A stretch of 64,000 bases of DNA from the NCBI RefSeq assembly GCF_011386835.1, contig NC_088805.1, positions 15,372,836 to 15,436,835 of the forward strand. The letters are read 5' to 3'. Below the pieces are notes generated by a model. That model did no database searches, had not been told where the DNA came from, and saw only the letters and a list, made by a program, of their open reading frames with translations. Positions 1 through 9,591 of the stretch are shown piece by piece. This DNA comes from Chrysemys picta bellii. Its lineage: Eukaryota > Chordata > Testudines > Emydidae. Position 1 is the stretch's first letter. Every line of letters begins with the position of its first letter. The translations under genes and the position numbers were made by a program.

Positions 1-2659
1 TTAATTACAGAGGACCAAATTCTGCCTAAGTCCCATTGAAGTCAATGGGGCTAATCCCAGAGTAAGATGGGATACATTCCAAATGAGCAAGGATGACAGA
101 ATGCAGAGATGTTTGATTGTGTAATGCGAACACTCTAGTTATAATTAAATCAGAACAATCCAGGCTTCTCTGAGGTTTATAGCTCTATGCTGCTCATAGT
201 TTCTGATGAGTCAGTTCACACTATTGGACTCTTAAATACAATTGTCTAGTCTTGCAGCAAAACCACACACCGTGTTGAGGTATTATTTCCCCTTAGCGCA
301 ATGACAGTGTCTAAACCTGCAGATACAATGGACATACCAGACAGCAGCACTTGGGTACCACTGGGAACCAAGTTCCTACGGAGGAGTTATCAAAGACTCC
401 AAGTGCCCAGGTTAGATGCAACCAAAGGAGATGACTTTATTAAAACAGAGTCTTCAGTAATGATGTACACTTTAAAATAATAATTGAGGAGCTCAAGGGG
501 TGTGGGGAATGGGTTAAATCAGTTTGCTTATGGAAGGACTTGAAAAGGGGGTATGCACCATCTAGCACTAGTGTTTGGGGTCCCCTCCCTGGCCTGCCAG
601 GTTCTCCACCTCAGAAAGGGAGTTCGGAATTGGGGACAGGGGAAGAACTTGTCTCCTTCTTTCCTCCCTCTACCCAGATCTGTACAATGGACACTGGCCA
701 GTACTATGCATGGTGGAATGAAATACATGCGTGCACACACAGGGAGGGAGTTGTGAGATGGAGCCAATGAGTTGGCAGTCATGTTTTAAAACATTTACTT
801 ATTAAAAGGCTCCAGGCACAGAGTAACTTTTCTTTTGCTCAGTTGCTACAATGTAGTTGTTTCACCTGCATTGACATTTGAGATGGACCCAAACTCGAAG
901 TCCTGCTCTGGATCTCGATCTCAAACACCCCAAAGATCATGATAGGGTGGGTGGGGTGGGGTAAGGTAGGGTGGGTGGGGTGGGGTGGAGGGAGGGAGAA
1001 GAGAGGAGAGGGGGCCTTTAGCTCAAGTGTTTGCCTCTACGTTGGGGCATGAATCCTCCGCCACTCAGAGTTCTGCACCCGGGAGAAACTGGGCCTGATC
1101 CTCTCTCGCTGACCCCCGCTTTACATGGGGCTCGTTGTGCTGACTTCAGTGCAGTTTCTTCCAGTTTACCCAGTTGCAAGTGAGGCGGGAAATCAGGCCC
1201 AGGATGTTTCCTCTTTCTCCAGCGATGGAAGCCAGCGATCAGCGTCAGCGTTACGAACCCCCTCACTAGCCCCTGGCTGCGACCATAGCACCCGTTAGCT
1301 AACAACCATGGTAACCAGAGAGCACCATGCTGAGGCTGTTTAATGGTGTCAGCGATGGGATAAAGAAACGAGGTTCAGCTCCTAGTGGCCAAGTCTCCAC
1401 ATCCCAAAATTACCACCGCAGACGGCCCCTTTATGGGCCTTTACAGCAGAACAGCCAAGGGCTGAATTGGCCTGGACATTTGGGCCCACTCACCCTAGAG
1501 CCAGGCCTTCCCACTTAGGGTTGAGGCACATTGGCAGGGCATCATGGGGAAATCCTACATGCTACACCTCTAAAGAGGGCTTCGGGCTCTAGGCCTGCCA
1601 TTCCAACCCCTTTCCTAAGCCCTTCAGCCCTGGGTGCCCAAAGTTAGGGACCTAAGTCCATATTTAGGCACCAAATTGAGTGGCTTGGTTTTCCGAGGTG
1701 CCAAGAACTGCAGCTGCAGCTGGAACCAGGGCAAAAATATTGGCCTAAAAAAATAAAGCAATAGAAGAATGGTAAAAAGAAAGTGTCCGGCAGACCCCTA
1801 GTGCCCCTTAGAGGGGTAAAAGCAGGACGGAGCTCACACGAGTTATGAACAGGGCTGCGCATGATGGGTCATTACCCTGAGAAATGGTCTCTTTGAGTAC
1901 AGAAAGCCATGCACACAGGTAGGCACCTGAAATCATTGAGGAACGGCAAAGGCAGGTAACGACCTAGTGTCCTTAATGACATCAGTTATCAGGTTTCCAG
2001 GCCGGCCCCATCGAAACCAATGGAAACTCTGCCATTGACCTCAGCTGGGAGCAGACAGGCCCTTACTGCTTGGAACGGCTTCCCTATTAGCCAGAAATCT
2101 CTTCACTTCCCAGAGAGTTGGACATTCCTTCATGGAATCCATCCAGAGCAAACACTTGGAGCCAGATTCTCTGCTGTGGCCAAGAGCCGCTCCGTACAGC
2201 AGGGGATATCAGGGGTCAGGATGAGGACATCAGGGGGTCAGTTACAGCTCCATGATTCTGGGCCTGATCCAGAGCCTGTGGGTGTTTTTTCATTAGTTTC
2301 AGTGGTGTTTGGATCAGGTCCTATGAGCCCAGCTGTCCCCAGCAGGCTCAGAACAATGGGACGAGACTGGACCTCTAACCCTGCCCCCAATATATTTGAC
2401 TTGAATTCAGCTCTATAAATGGGCGAAGGGGTGGGGGTGGAGGAGTGTATTCTATTCAAACCAGTTTGCCCATCCCTACGACCCCGCTAGGACCACCCTG
2501 CTGAGTGTTCCCAATAAGCTCATTTCACCTCTTGTGCCAGGAGTTTCTACAGAGAGAAGACATCTCATCCTGCTCTTGGGCATCAGAGGAATAACCCCAA
2601 AGGAGTTTTTCCATGCTGGATTCATAACACAAGTGGGATCTTCCTCTCACTGATTGGGA
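1..2659. other. Non-coding flank upstream of the lambda J segment
   Basis: No reading frame here looks like a conserved protein. The stretch contains short palindromic motifs (32-49 and about 2007-2050) related to a motif seen elsewhere in the window, and a G-rich simple repeat at 943-1000. No V-type Ig exon, leader exon or additional recombination signal was found by eye. Confidence 0.6.
943..1000 (+). repeat. G-rich GGGTG simple repeat, G-quadruplex prone
   Basis: Runs of three and four G are separated by single T (for example GGGTGGGTGGGGTGGGG), followed by GA-rich sequence to about 1010. The run pattern satisfies the usual four-tract G-quadruplex rule on the + strand. Confidence 0.85.
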
Positions 2660-2687
2660 GGTTTTTGCACAGGTGTGTATCATGGTG
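2660..2687 (+). promoter_or_regulatory. 12-spacer V(D)J recombination signal of the lambda J segment
   Basis: The nonamer GGTTTTTGC (2660-2668) matches the J-lambda consensus GGTTTTTGT at 8 of 9 positions. It is followed by exactly 12 bases and then the heptamer CATGGTG (2681-2687), against consensus CACTGTG. The three heptamer bases next to the coding flank, GTG, are intact; positions 3 and 4 differ. A 12-spacer signal 5' of J is the arrangement known for lambda loci. The altered heptamer probably makes it weak or inactive, which is an inference. Confidence 0.85.
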
Positions 2688-2725
2688 GTGGATCCTCGGT
2701 GGAGGAACCCAGCTGAACATCCTCA
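2688..2725 (+). CDS. IGLJ: Immunoglobulin lambda joining (J) segment, variant or degenerate
   Basis: This 38-base segment has the length of typical lambda J segments. After one leading base it reads W-I-L-G-G-G-T-Q-L-N-I-L and ends one base into the next codon, at 2725. The family motif is W/Y-V-F-G-G-G-T-x-L-T-V-L. The GGGT core and the L residues are kept, but the Phe of the FGxG bulge is Leu (CTC at 2695-2697) and T-V is N-I. A recombination signal lies immediately upstream and a splice donor immediately downstream, so the segment has all three parts of a J gene. V-J joining would supply the framework 4 strand of a light chain, which is then spliced to a C exon. The nearest C sequence, about 2.1 kb downstream on the same strand, is broken, so this J is probably not used or is a relic. 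Identification is strong; function is doubtful. Confidence 0.85.
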
Positions 2726-2731
2726 GTAAGT
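2726..2731 (+). other. Splice donor of the J segment (GTAAGT)
   Basis: GTAAGT directly follows the J coding end in the split-codon phase expected for J to C splicing. It is a full match to the U1 consensus, followed by a second AAGT. Confidence 0.85.
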
Positions 2732-2787
2732 AAGTGGAATAGCCTTGTCCGCTCTCCTCTCCAACGGAGACAATTTTTTCCTTTCAT

Positions 2788-2893
2788 AAAAAGCAACAGA
2801 GGATCCTGTGGCATCTTTGAGAGTAACAGAAGTATTGGGAGCATAAGCTTTAGTGGGTAAGAACCTCACTTCTTCAGATGCAAGTAAGTCATC
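2788..2893 (-). mobile_element. Short Penelope-like element end with 12-bp target duplication
   Basis: This 106-base insert matches the left part of the element at 35462-36097 (shared stretches around 'GGAGCATAAGCTTT' and 'GTAAGAACCTCACTTCTTCA'). It is flanked by the direct repeat TTTTCCTTTCAT at 2776-2787 and 2894-2905. Variable-length target duplications are typical of Penelope-like elements. The minus strand carries a hammerhead-like core (2839-2877), but its GAAA box reads TAAA, so it should be dead. It lies 60 bases past the J splice donor, inside the J-C intron. Confidence 0.75.
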
Positions 2894-2905
2894 TTTTCCT
2901 TTCAT

Positions 2906-4771
2906 GTGCATCTTTATACTTCTAATCTTTTTCTCTGGGACAGGTACTTCTCCTGTGTAGAGTGTTCAGAAATTGTTCTCTTTTGCAAGATACCACAAGG
3001 TGCTGGTCAACTAGGAGCAGCCCGAGGGTCCCAAAACCCTTAGACTCTTTCCAACAGCCTTTTACAGGAGTTTTAGATTTCAGTTATGGGGAAAATACTG
3101 TCCGGTGGCCAAGCTGCATAGGACCCCCAACATTCATCACATAGCTCCTCTAAACTGGAAGCCAACTCCTCCTTTAAAGGACGGGTTTGGGAGTCTCCTT
3201 TCTCAGCCGTTTACTGCATAAAGCCTGAATATTGTGGCCATAATTTTCAAAGGTGGCCACTGATTTAGGGTGTCAATTTCTGAGCCCAAGAGATAGCCTG
3301 ATTTTCAGATATGGGGAATTCCCAGCTCCCATTGACTTTAATAGGAGTTCTGGGGGCTCAACAGCTCTGAAAATCAGGACTATGTTCTCTCGGGCCGGGC
3401 AGTGCAAACCAAGCCATCCACCTTAGAAAAATCAGCTCTAGAGTTCTGCAGTAAGTCCAGGCAGGAGCTGTAAAGTCCTAGCACTGGGCTCTCCATTCAT
3501 TTCAAGTCCCTGCCCTGGTGTGCCTGACGAGCCCCCGCCACTCATCTCATCATTTTTCCCCATTAGAGAGGTCTCCAGAAGTTGCAGGAAAGCCAGTTTA
3601 ACTCAGGCTGTTCTGCTTTCCGGCGGGGAGAGGAAATCTCACTAATTATTGATGAAAAGATTTGCTGAACCGTGTCCTGAAGCACCAATTTGGAAGTGAA
3701 TAATCAATTAATAATACATTAATGAGCGACTGCAGCATCCTCTCTGCTGCTTGGCTTCGTTCTGGGAGCGAGGTGAACTTCAGGGGCTCGGTCAGTTGCA
3801 GCTGCTCTTGCTAGTCAGAAGTCTTTTAATCAAGACTTGACATTCATCATTGAAAATGCCTTTTTATGGGTTGCTTGTTTATTTAATGGTCCCCTTTTAC
3901 AAGGGGGTTCAGCAGGTGCCCCCGGCAACTCTATTGAAGACAATCTCACTGACTGCTGTGGGAGCTAGATCACACTCTAGCTGATTTTAGTGTCGGAAAA
4001 GCAGCTTACGGGAAGTGATGGGGTGCTGGGTGTCTAAGCAGAGGCCCTCTACAGGGCAGGGAACGTCCCCATTTTTATTCCAAAGTCACCTCCCCAGTAA
4101 GAGGGACCAGCTCGTTGATGTGATATAAAACTCACCCTGGGCTCTATTCTATCCTGGTTCTGATACCGGTCTCTGAGCATGCACTGAGCAACACGAGTAA
4201 CATCTGTGGCTCATGGTGCATTGTCTCGCTCCTCCTCATTGACGAAGGACACTTTAGGAAATGCCCCTCGGCTCACTGCTGGGGTAGACGGGTGTCCAAA
4301 GAGGCCCTGTCACTGCTCTTGCTGTTCCGGCTCCCCACAGGAGTGGGCCCAGGTGCCGTATGCATTGGGGCACTCCAGCAGCTGCTCCCCGCCTAGCTCC
4401 TTTATCTGCTGGAGTAGTGGAGTTAGACAGCTGGGGGCAGCCCATGCACTAGTTCCGAGTCTCTCTGTTCTGCGAGTGGGGCGGCCCAAGGCAGGACAAG
4501 GCTCATGGCATTTAGCCACAAGCCCTGAGTAAGGGGGTGCTGCGGAGTCCTACTGCTGCAGGAGACCTCAGACAAAGGTGGGCCCACTAGGCTGCCAGAG
4601 GGTGCTCCCCCAGGTACAACCACCTGCCCTTCCCCCTCCAGACTCAGCATCTGCTCCTCAAGGAGCAGGACGAAGGAATGAGCGTGTCCTGAAGCACAGG
4701 GCTTCCTGGGACTGCTGTGGTGGGCACCCCTTGCCAGGGGCCTGGAGGGAAGCCTCTCGCTTTCTCCTCTG
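2906..4771. other. J-C intron and degenerate 5' part of the lambda C exon
   Basis: No intact exon is visible. A foldback repeat lies at 3297-3378. Just before the conserved C-domain end, 4659-4690 and 4733-4760 resemble by eye parts of a lambda C exon (an E-E-L-like and a G-V-E-T-like region), but without a continuous frame. The roughly 2 kb J-C spacing is similar to that in lambda J-C units of other vertebrates. Confidence 0.5.
3297..3378. repeat. Foldback repeat with GATTTTCAGA termini
   Basis: CCTGATTTTCAGA at the left is the perfect inverse of TCTGAAAATCAGG at the right, 82 bases end to end. The centre holds CTCCCATTGACTTTAATAGG, another near-palindrome. A similar arrangement is at 61725-61806. 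Confidence 0.6.
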
Positions 4772-4870
4772 AGTGCAGCTCAGTGGAAGACCCAGGAGAC
4801 CTACACCTGCCAGGTGACACATGATGGGAAGAACTTTGAGAAGTCCCTGAAGAGCTCCGAGTGTTCTTAG
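4772..4870 (+). pseudogene. IGLC: Immunoglobulin lambda constant domain, 3' end (broken C exon)
   Basis: Thirty-two codons and a TAG stop encode the C-terminal end of a lambda light-chain constant domain. Starting S-A-A-Q-W-K-T-Q-E-T-Y-T-C-Q-V-T-H-D, it shows the Q-W motif, the Y-T-C-Q-V-T-H strand with the second intradomain disulfide Cys, and the terminal E-C-S whose Cys pairs with the heavy chain. A full domain is about 105 residues. Immediately upstream the frame no longer matches the family: where L-S-L before the S-A-A should follow a K-Y-x-A-S-S-Y stretch, the sequence is shortened and out of phase, and a TGA lies in the neighbouring frame at 4770-4772. Only traces of the exon's 5' two thirds may remain. 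It lies on the same strand as the J segment, about 2.05 kb downstream. I call it a pseudogene fragment of a J-C unit. An assembly error in the upstream exon is the main alternative. Confidence 0.88.
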
Positions 4871-5212
4871 CCCTCGAATCCCCAGGGTGCTCAGCCAGTT
4901 TCTGTGTCAGTCAGCAGGGGGTTCCCCAGAGGAGCCAGGAACCATAATGCTGATTTCCAGTAACTCTGCTTCCTGTTTGATGTGGGGGGGATCTTTGCTG
5001 ATCCCTTTGAGATCTGCTCTTATTCCCATGTTCCCACTGCTCTCGCCCCTCTGCATTCCCTGGAAACGTCCTTCCTGCCTCTGATGCAGCCTTGTTCTGA
5101 TCTCAGTATAGCCAGAAACATTCAACGATCGCTTTGTCTGTGAAGAGCCACTGGGCGTAATCCAGCAGATGTATATAACTTGGAAATGCTTTAAGTAAAG
5201 GTAACAATAGAC

Positions 5213-5844
5213 CAGGGCCGGTGCTACCATTTAGGCAAGCTAGGCGGTTGCCTAGGGCGCCAAGATTTGGGGGCACCAAAAAAGCAGTGCCCCCAATTTT
5301 TTTTTTTAAACAGCGTTCCTATGCCCCTTCCCCGAGCGTGCAGTCGCTGCTCCACTTCTCCTGCCTCCCAGGCTTGCAGGGCCAATCAGCTGTTTGGTGC
5401 CGCAAGCCTGGGAGGGGAGGAGAATTAGAGCTCGGGGAGGAGGTGGAGCAGTGGTGAGCTAGAGTGCGGAGGTGCTGCACAGCTCCCCAGGCCGGGGGGG
5501 TGGGGAACTGCCACGGGGGTGCCTCAGGGTGGGTGGGGAGCTGCCGCAGGGCTCCCCACCCCAGCTCACCTCTGCTACACCCCCTCCCCGAGCACGCCGT
5601 CGCTGCTCCACTTCTTCCGCCTCCGAAGCTTGCAGCACCAATCAGCTGTTTGGCGCCGCAAGCCTGGGAGGGGAGGAGAATTAGAGCGGGGGCGGCGTGC
5701 TCAGGGAGGAGGCGGAGCAGAGGTGAGCTGGGATGGGGAGCTGCCGCACGGCTCCCCGGGGGGAGAGCTGCCGGAGGGCTGTGGGGGGGGAGGCGCAAGG
5801 TGGAAGTTTCACCTAGGGCACGAAACTTCCTTGCAGCGGCCCTG
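5213..5844. mobile_element. Nonautonomous hAT-type element, 632 bp, with internal duplication
   Basis: Terminal inverted repeats start CAGGGCCGGTGC on the left and CAGGGCCGCTGC on the reversed right end. The insertion is flanked by a perfect 8-bp target duplication, CAATAGAC (5205-5212 and 5845-5852), the hallmark of hAT transposition. The GC-rich interior holds two related blocks about 259 bases apart (from about 5334 and about 5588), each with AATCAGCTGTTTGG and GCAAGCCTGGGAGGGGAGG. It encodes no transposase. Long open frames across it on both strands are a composition effect. Confidence 0.85.
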
Positions 5845-5852
5845 CAATAGAC

Positions 5853-6853
5853 ACACGCATAGCATGGCCCGGCCCTGCACCCTAGCCCTCCCTAACAGGA
5901 GTGGGTGACGCAGTACTTGTACATGCATTGGCATTGCTTCTTATTTCCCTCATCGTATAAAGCTCAGGGCCATGGTTTTTGCGGTGCTGGCAGGGGGAGA
6001 AAAGTTGGTTCGAATACATTTGTGACTAGCGAGTGACCGGCGAACGCTGTACATCTCTATGAAGGCCTCTCACCCCAGCTATCCAGAGGCTCGGTCCTTC
6101 GGCTGCTCTGAGCTGTCTCTGGTGGCTGCTGCTACGTTTGGGGTGGAGGAGAGAGCGCCATGTTTGCAGCAAGTTCTTTGTATCAAAGCAGCTGTGAGCT
6201 GGATGCGGCTCAGGCACCTGGGGCTTCAGTCGCCTTCTCAGTGCGCACAGGTTAATAGGCAGACAGCAAGGGAGGGGGGTCAGGAGAGCAAGATCCCACC
6301 CCTGTAAACCTTAACGCAGCTGAGAATTCCCCTGGCTTCCAGCCAGGCTGCTCGCCAGGGTATGGCTTTGCAGAGCCTGGCCCCAACTGAAGAAATAAAG
6401 GTCTGTATTCCCTGGTGATCACAGCCACGCATGCAGGGTGTGTGTACACATGGGCGGCTGATGGGTATGGCTGTGTTGGAGACTGATCTGAAAGGAGCTT
6501 TGTGCTGGGCAGGAGGAACATAACTGGGGATTTCCCAGACTCTTAGCAATTGCATTGGCACAGACCCAGAGCGCAGGAGGCAGAGAGCTGTGCTCCCAGC
6601 CCCCTCGCTCTCCTTCCCCCATCCTGTCCCTCTGTGTTTCCCGGTCCCCTGAAATTCCTCCCATGCAGCTCCCTCTGTGTCCCCATCTCCTGGCACACTG
6701 CCATGCTCCCCAAACCCAATCTCCTGCCCCTCTGCAGCCCCCACCAGGTCTAGTGGGAAGTAGAGAGGCAGTGCACCTCCATACCATCAAAAGTCTCACT
6801 TGCCATTAAATTCAACCCTATCTGTGAATTTTCAGCTCTCTGCATCCCTGAAA
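5853..6853. other. Unassigned intergenic sequence
   Basis: No conserved exon, RNA gene or clear repeat was recognised. Several overlapping open frames on both strands at 6250-6800 share no family motif and are likely chance frames in C-rich sequence. Confidence 0.5.
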
Positions 6854-6861
6854 GGTTATTG

Positions 6862-6993
6862 ACAGGGGCACTGGAACAATTTGTATAGCGGGGGCACTGC
6901 AAGCCATTGAACCAACCTGTAAACCCTGTATATGATGGAAACCACTTCCAGCCTGGGGGTGCAGCAGCCCCCCACCTCTAGTTCCAGACCTGT
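6862..6993. mobile_element. Small TIR element, 132 bp, with 8-bp target duplication
   Basis: The ends ACAGGGGCACTGGAAC and (reversed right) ACAGGTCTGGAACTAG form short imperfect inverted repeats. GGTTATTG is duplicated exactly at 6854-6861 and 6994-7001. The interior (GAGCCATTGAACCAA-like segment) recurs in the related element at 22758-22892. The 8-bp duplication suggests hAT. Confidence 0.75.
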
Positions 6994-7001
6994 GGTTATT
7001 G

Positions 7002-8857
7002 ATGCACAAGCTCAACCCAGAAGAAGATGCAAGAGCAAAGCTGTCCGTGGCTGAAGTGCTAGCCCTGCATAGCTAACGCTTGTCCTGTGCTGCACGCAGC
7101 CACCCCGAGAGAGGCAGAAGGATTGCTAACACAGGAGACGGGAAATGTAACAGGAGATGAGTCAATAGAAAGGGGTGCCATGCCCAGGGAAGAGACAGGA
7201 GGGGAAGGGTATAATGCCAGGGAGCGCTGCTCTCTGCTCCTGGTTCACATGTGTCATATTTTACACACCTAGCCCACTAATAAAGCTGATCTCTGTACCC
7301 TGAGCCTGCAATCCCATGTCGATCACCTGGTCCCACGTGCACCATAGCGAACAGGCCAGCACATGCTAGAGGACCCAGTTTGTTCGTCACTGGCTAAAAC
7401 AGCAGACCACAGGACAATCGCACCAGTCTGGATATCCTGTCTCTCCGAGCCAAATCCCCAGCTAGCATCAACGGGTGTATAACTCCACAACGGATCTTTG
7501 CCAGGGAACACCAGCGGAGAATCTAGCCCTAAATCTTTATTTGAAATCCTCCTTTTCAAACCATTTTAAAATCACATATGGAGATATTCCCTTCCTTGTC
7601 ACCCCAGCCACACGAAAGGCTGGCCTTACTGGATAGCCAAAGAGAAAGACAGATGCTCGGGGCCAGATTTTCTAACCATCCTCCATTCACTTCCAGCACA
7701 CACACAGCCTAACGGTGCTCACAGAAGACTCAGTTCCTGTGCAGAGCAGGCGGTTAGTCATCTAGCTACGGTGCCTGACCTGTGCACACAGCTCCCCTCC
7801 CCCAGTCACCCAAGGCACAAGTGTCATCTCTGGTTTGAGGCTGGGGTAAGAACAACGGGCAGGCCGAGCCTCTCTGGCAGGGCTCAGGGGACCTGTTGTG
7901 AGAAAAAAGTTTCCTTTTTTAAAAAAGCCCCGATTTTCCCTTCCAGAAACCAAACTGCCAGTTTAGGGCCAGATTCCAATAGCTGGTGCCTAGGTCAAGG
8001 GGACAGGGACACCTTGTGCAGTAGGCAGCTAGGGTTGGGGTAGCCCTACCAGTAGTGGGTGGCCCCACAAAGAGAGTGTGACTGGGCACATTAGAGGCAA
8101 CCAGGCCCCTCCACACTCCCTAGGACTCAGAGGCTCATGCAGACAGGGAGACATGTAGCATTTGCTGCCCCCAAGAACACTCCCACCAAGGCACATTTGA
8201 CTTCCCTCGTCTGTTACCAGCCTCCACCCGCACCCTCATGGCTCTCCAAGCTGAGCCCAGCGGCTAATCTCTTGTCATCAGTAACTGAGCTATTCACACA
8301 CTTGTTGGACTAACCTCAAATCACATCCGTTCTTTCTCCCCCCACCCCCAGCAGCTTCTCCTTTAGAAGAACCTCTTCTTGTACCCACCAGAACAAAGCC
8401 CCACAACTGTGTTAGATGGTGAAATTTGTACCTGGTTCAGCCCACGAGACCCAGACAGCTACGAGCGCACACACATCCTGAGCAGAGACGGGGCCATCCA
8501 AACCGAACAACAGCCAGCAGTTACCTGGCTCTGAATGCATCAGAGTGGAAGGGCCATTAGCCCTAGCCCTGTCAGGTGATCCAACAAAGTGTTTCCACCT
8601 GGGAAGCAATCAGTACAACTTCTAATGGGATCTAAGGCCAGAAAGGGCTCTGTGGTGGTGATAGGGGCTAAAGACACTACCAGAGCTATAAAGTGAACCT
8701 ACAGTCTTCCTGGGCCAGTCATCGGCTGTGATTCCTTGTAAATCAAATGTATAAAAGTCTGGTGATTGGGCTAGGGACCTGCAGACAACACTAAAGCAAT
8801 TACAACCAGGGCACAAATCCAGAGCTGTCTACTCTGAAAGGTGACGTTATAAAAGTA
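7002..8857. other. Unassigned intergenic sequence
   Basis: No protein family was recognised. TAATAAAGCTGATCTCTGT at about 7280 resembles the polyadenylation region of an LTR or transcript, but no element could be bounded. TCTAAGGCCAGAAAGGG near 8630 resembles a CR1 3' fragment. Confidence 0.45.
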
Positions 8858-8963
8858 GGTTTCGGAGTAGCAGCCGTGTTAGTCTGTATCCGCGAAAAGA
8901 ACAGGAGTCCTTGTGGCACCTTAGAGACTAACAAATGTATTTGAGCAGAAGCTTTCGTGGGCT
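8858..8963 (-). mobile_element. Short Penelope-like element end, truncated
   Basis: The sequence begins GGTTTCGGAGTAGCAGCC, continues with the GTGTTAGTCTGTATCCGC block, and ends GAAGCTTTCGTGGGC. It is the same family as 35462-36097. The copy stops inside the hammerhead-like region: GAAA and its flank remain (minus strand), but the CTGANGA part is absent. No clear target duplication was seen. Confidence 0.7.
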
Positions 8964-9343
8964 TAAAGGTGCCTTGTGAAGCTACATGTTGATTGTGTCT
9001 CAGTGACTCCTTATCAAAAACGCTCAGCATGGAAGCAGATATTTGTTTCTAGCTGCCAACCCTGCACACTGGGCTCCTGGGGCCCCATTCCTGAGAGAGC
9101 TCGGGGGGGGGGGGGCAGATTTTCAGGCATGCTCAGCTCCCAGTGTGGCACTTCTGGCCAGCTTTTCAGAAGTGCTCAGCAGCCAACCAGCTGGGCTCGC
9201 TTGAGGTGAAGCTGGATTCTTTCTTCGTCACCCATCAACACCAGGAACAAAGGTTCTGCAGGCCAAACAGTGCCCACACTGACCCTGGAGCAAGCCCATT
9301 GTCTTCCCATTATCACCTTATGCAATCCCCGGGCCTTCAGTGG

Positions 9344-9583
9344 CAGAGTCGGCTCCAGGCACCAGCAAAGGAAGCAGGTGCTTGGGGCAGCTAATGGAAA
9401 GGGGCGGCACATCCGGGTCTTCGGCGGCGGGTCCCTTGGTCCCTCTCGGAGTGAAGGACCCGTCGCCGAAGAATGAAGCGGTGCGGTAGGGCTGCTGGCA
9501 AACTGCCGCCGCTCACGGCTTTATCTTTTTTTTTTTTCCCCACTTCACCGCTTGGGGCGGCAAAAAAGCTGGAGCCGGCCCTG
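9344..9583. mobile_element. Nonautonomous hAT-type element, GGCTCCAGG family
   Basis: The left end is CAGAGTCGGCTCCAGG and the reversed right end CAGGGCCGGCTCCAGC. TTCAGTGG is duplicated perfectly at 9336-9343 and 9584-9591. The interior shares 'CTTGGGGC' and 'GGGGCGGCA' blocks with the copies at 21692-21937 and 54559-54844, and includes a T-rich run near the right end. Confidence 0.88.
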
Positions 9584-9591
9584 TTCAGTGG

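Noticed and set aside
5319..5908. Open frames of 120-160 codons on both strands
   Set aside because: They lie within the hAT element 5213-5844, are rich in G, P, A and R, and overlap each other on both strands.
5974..5982. Second GGTTTTTGC nonamer
   Set aside because: No heptamer follows at 12 or 23 bases and there is no J-like coding sequence.
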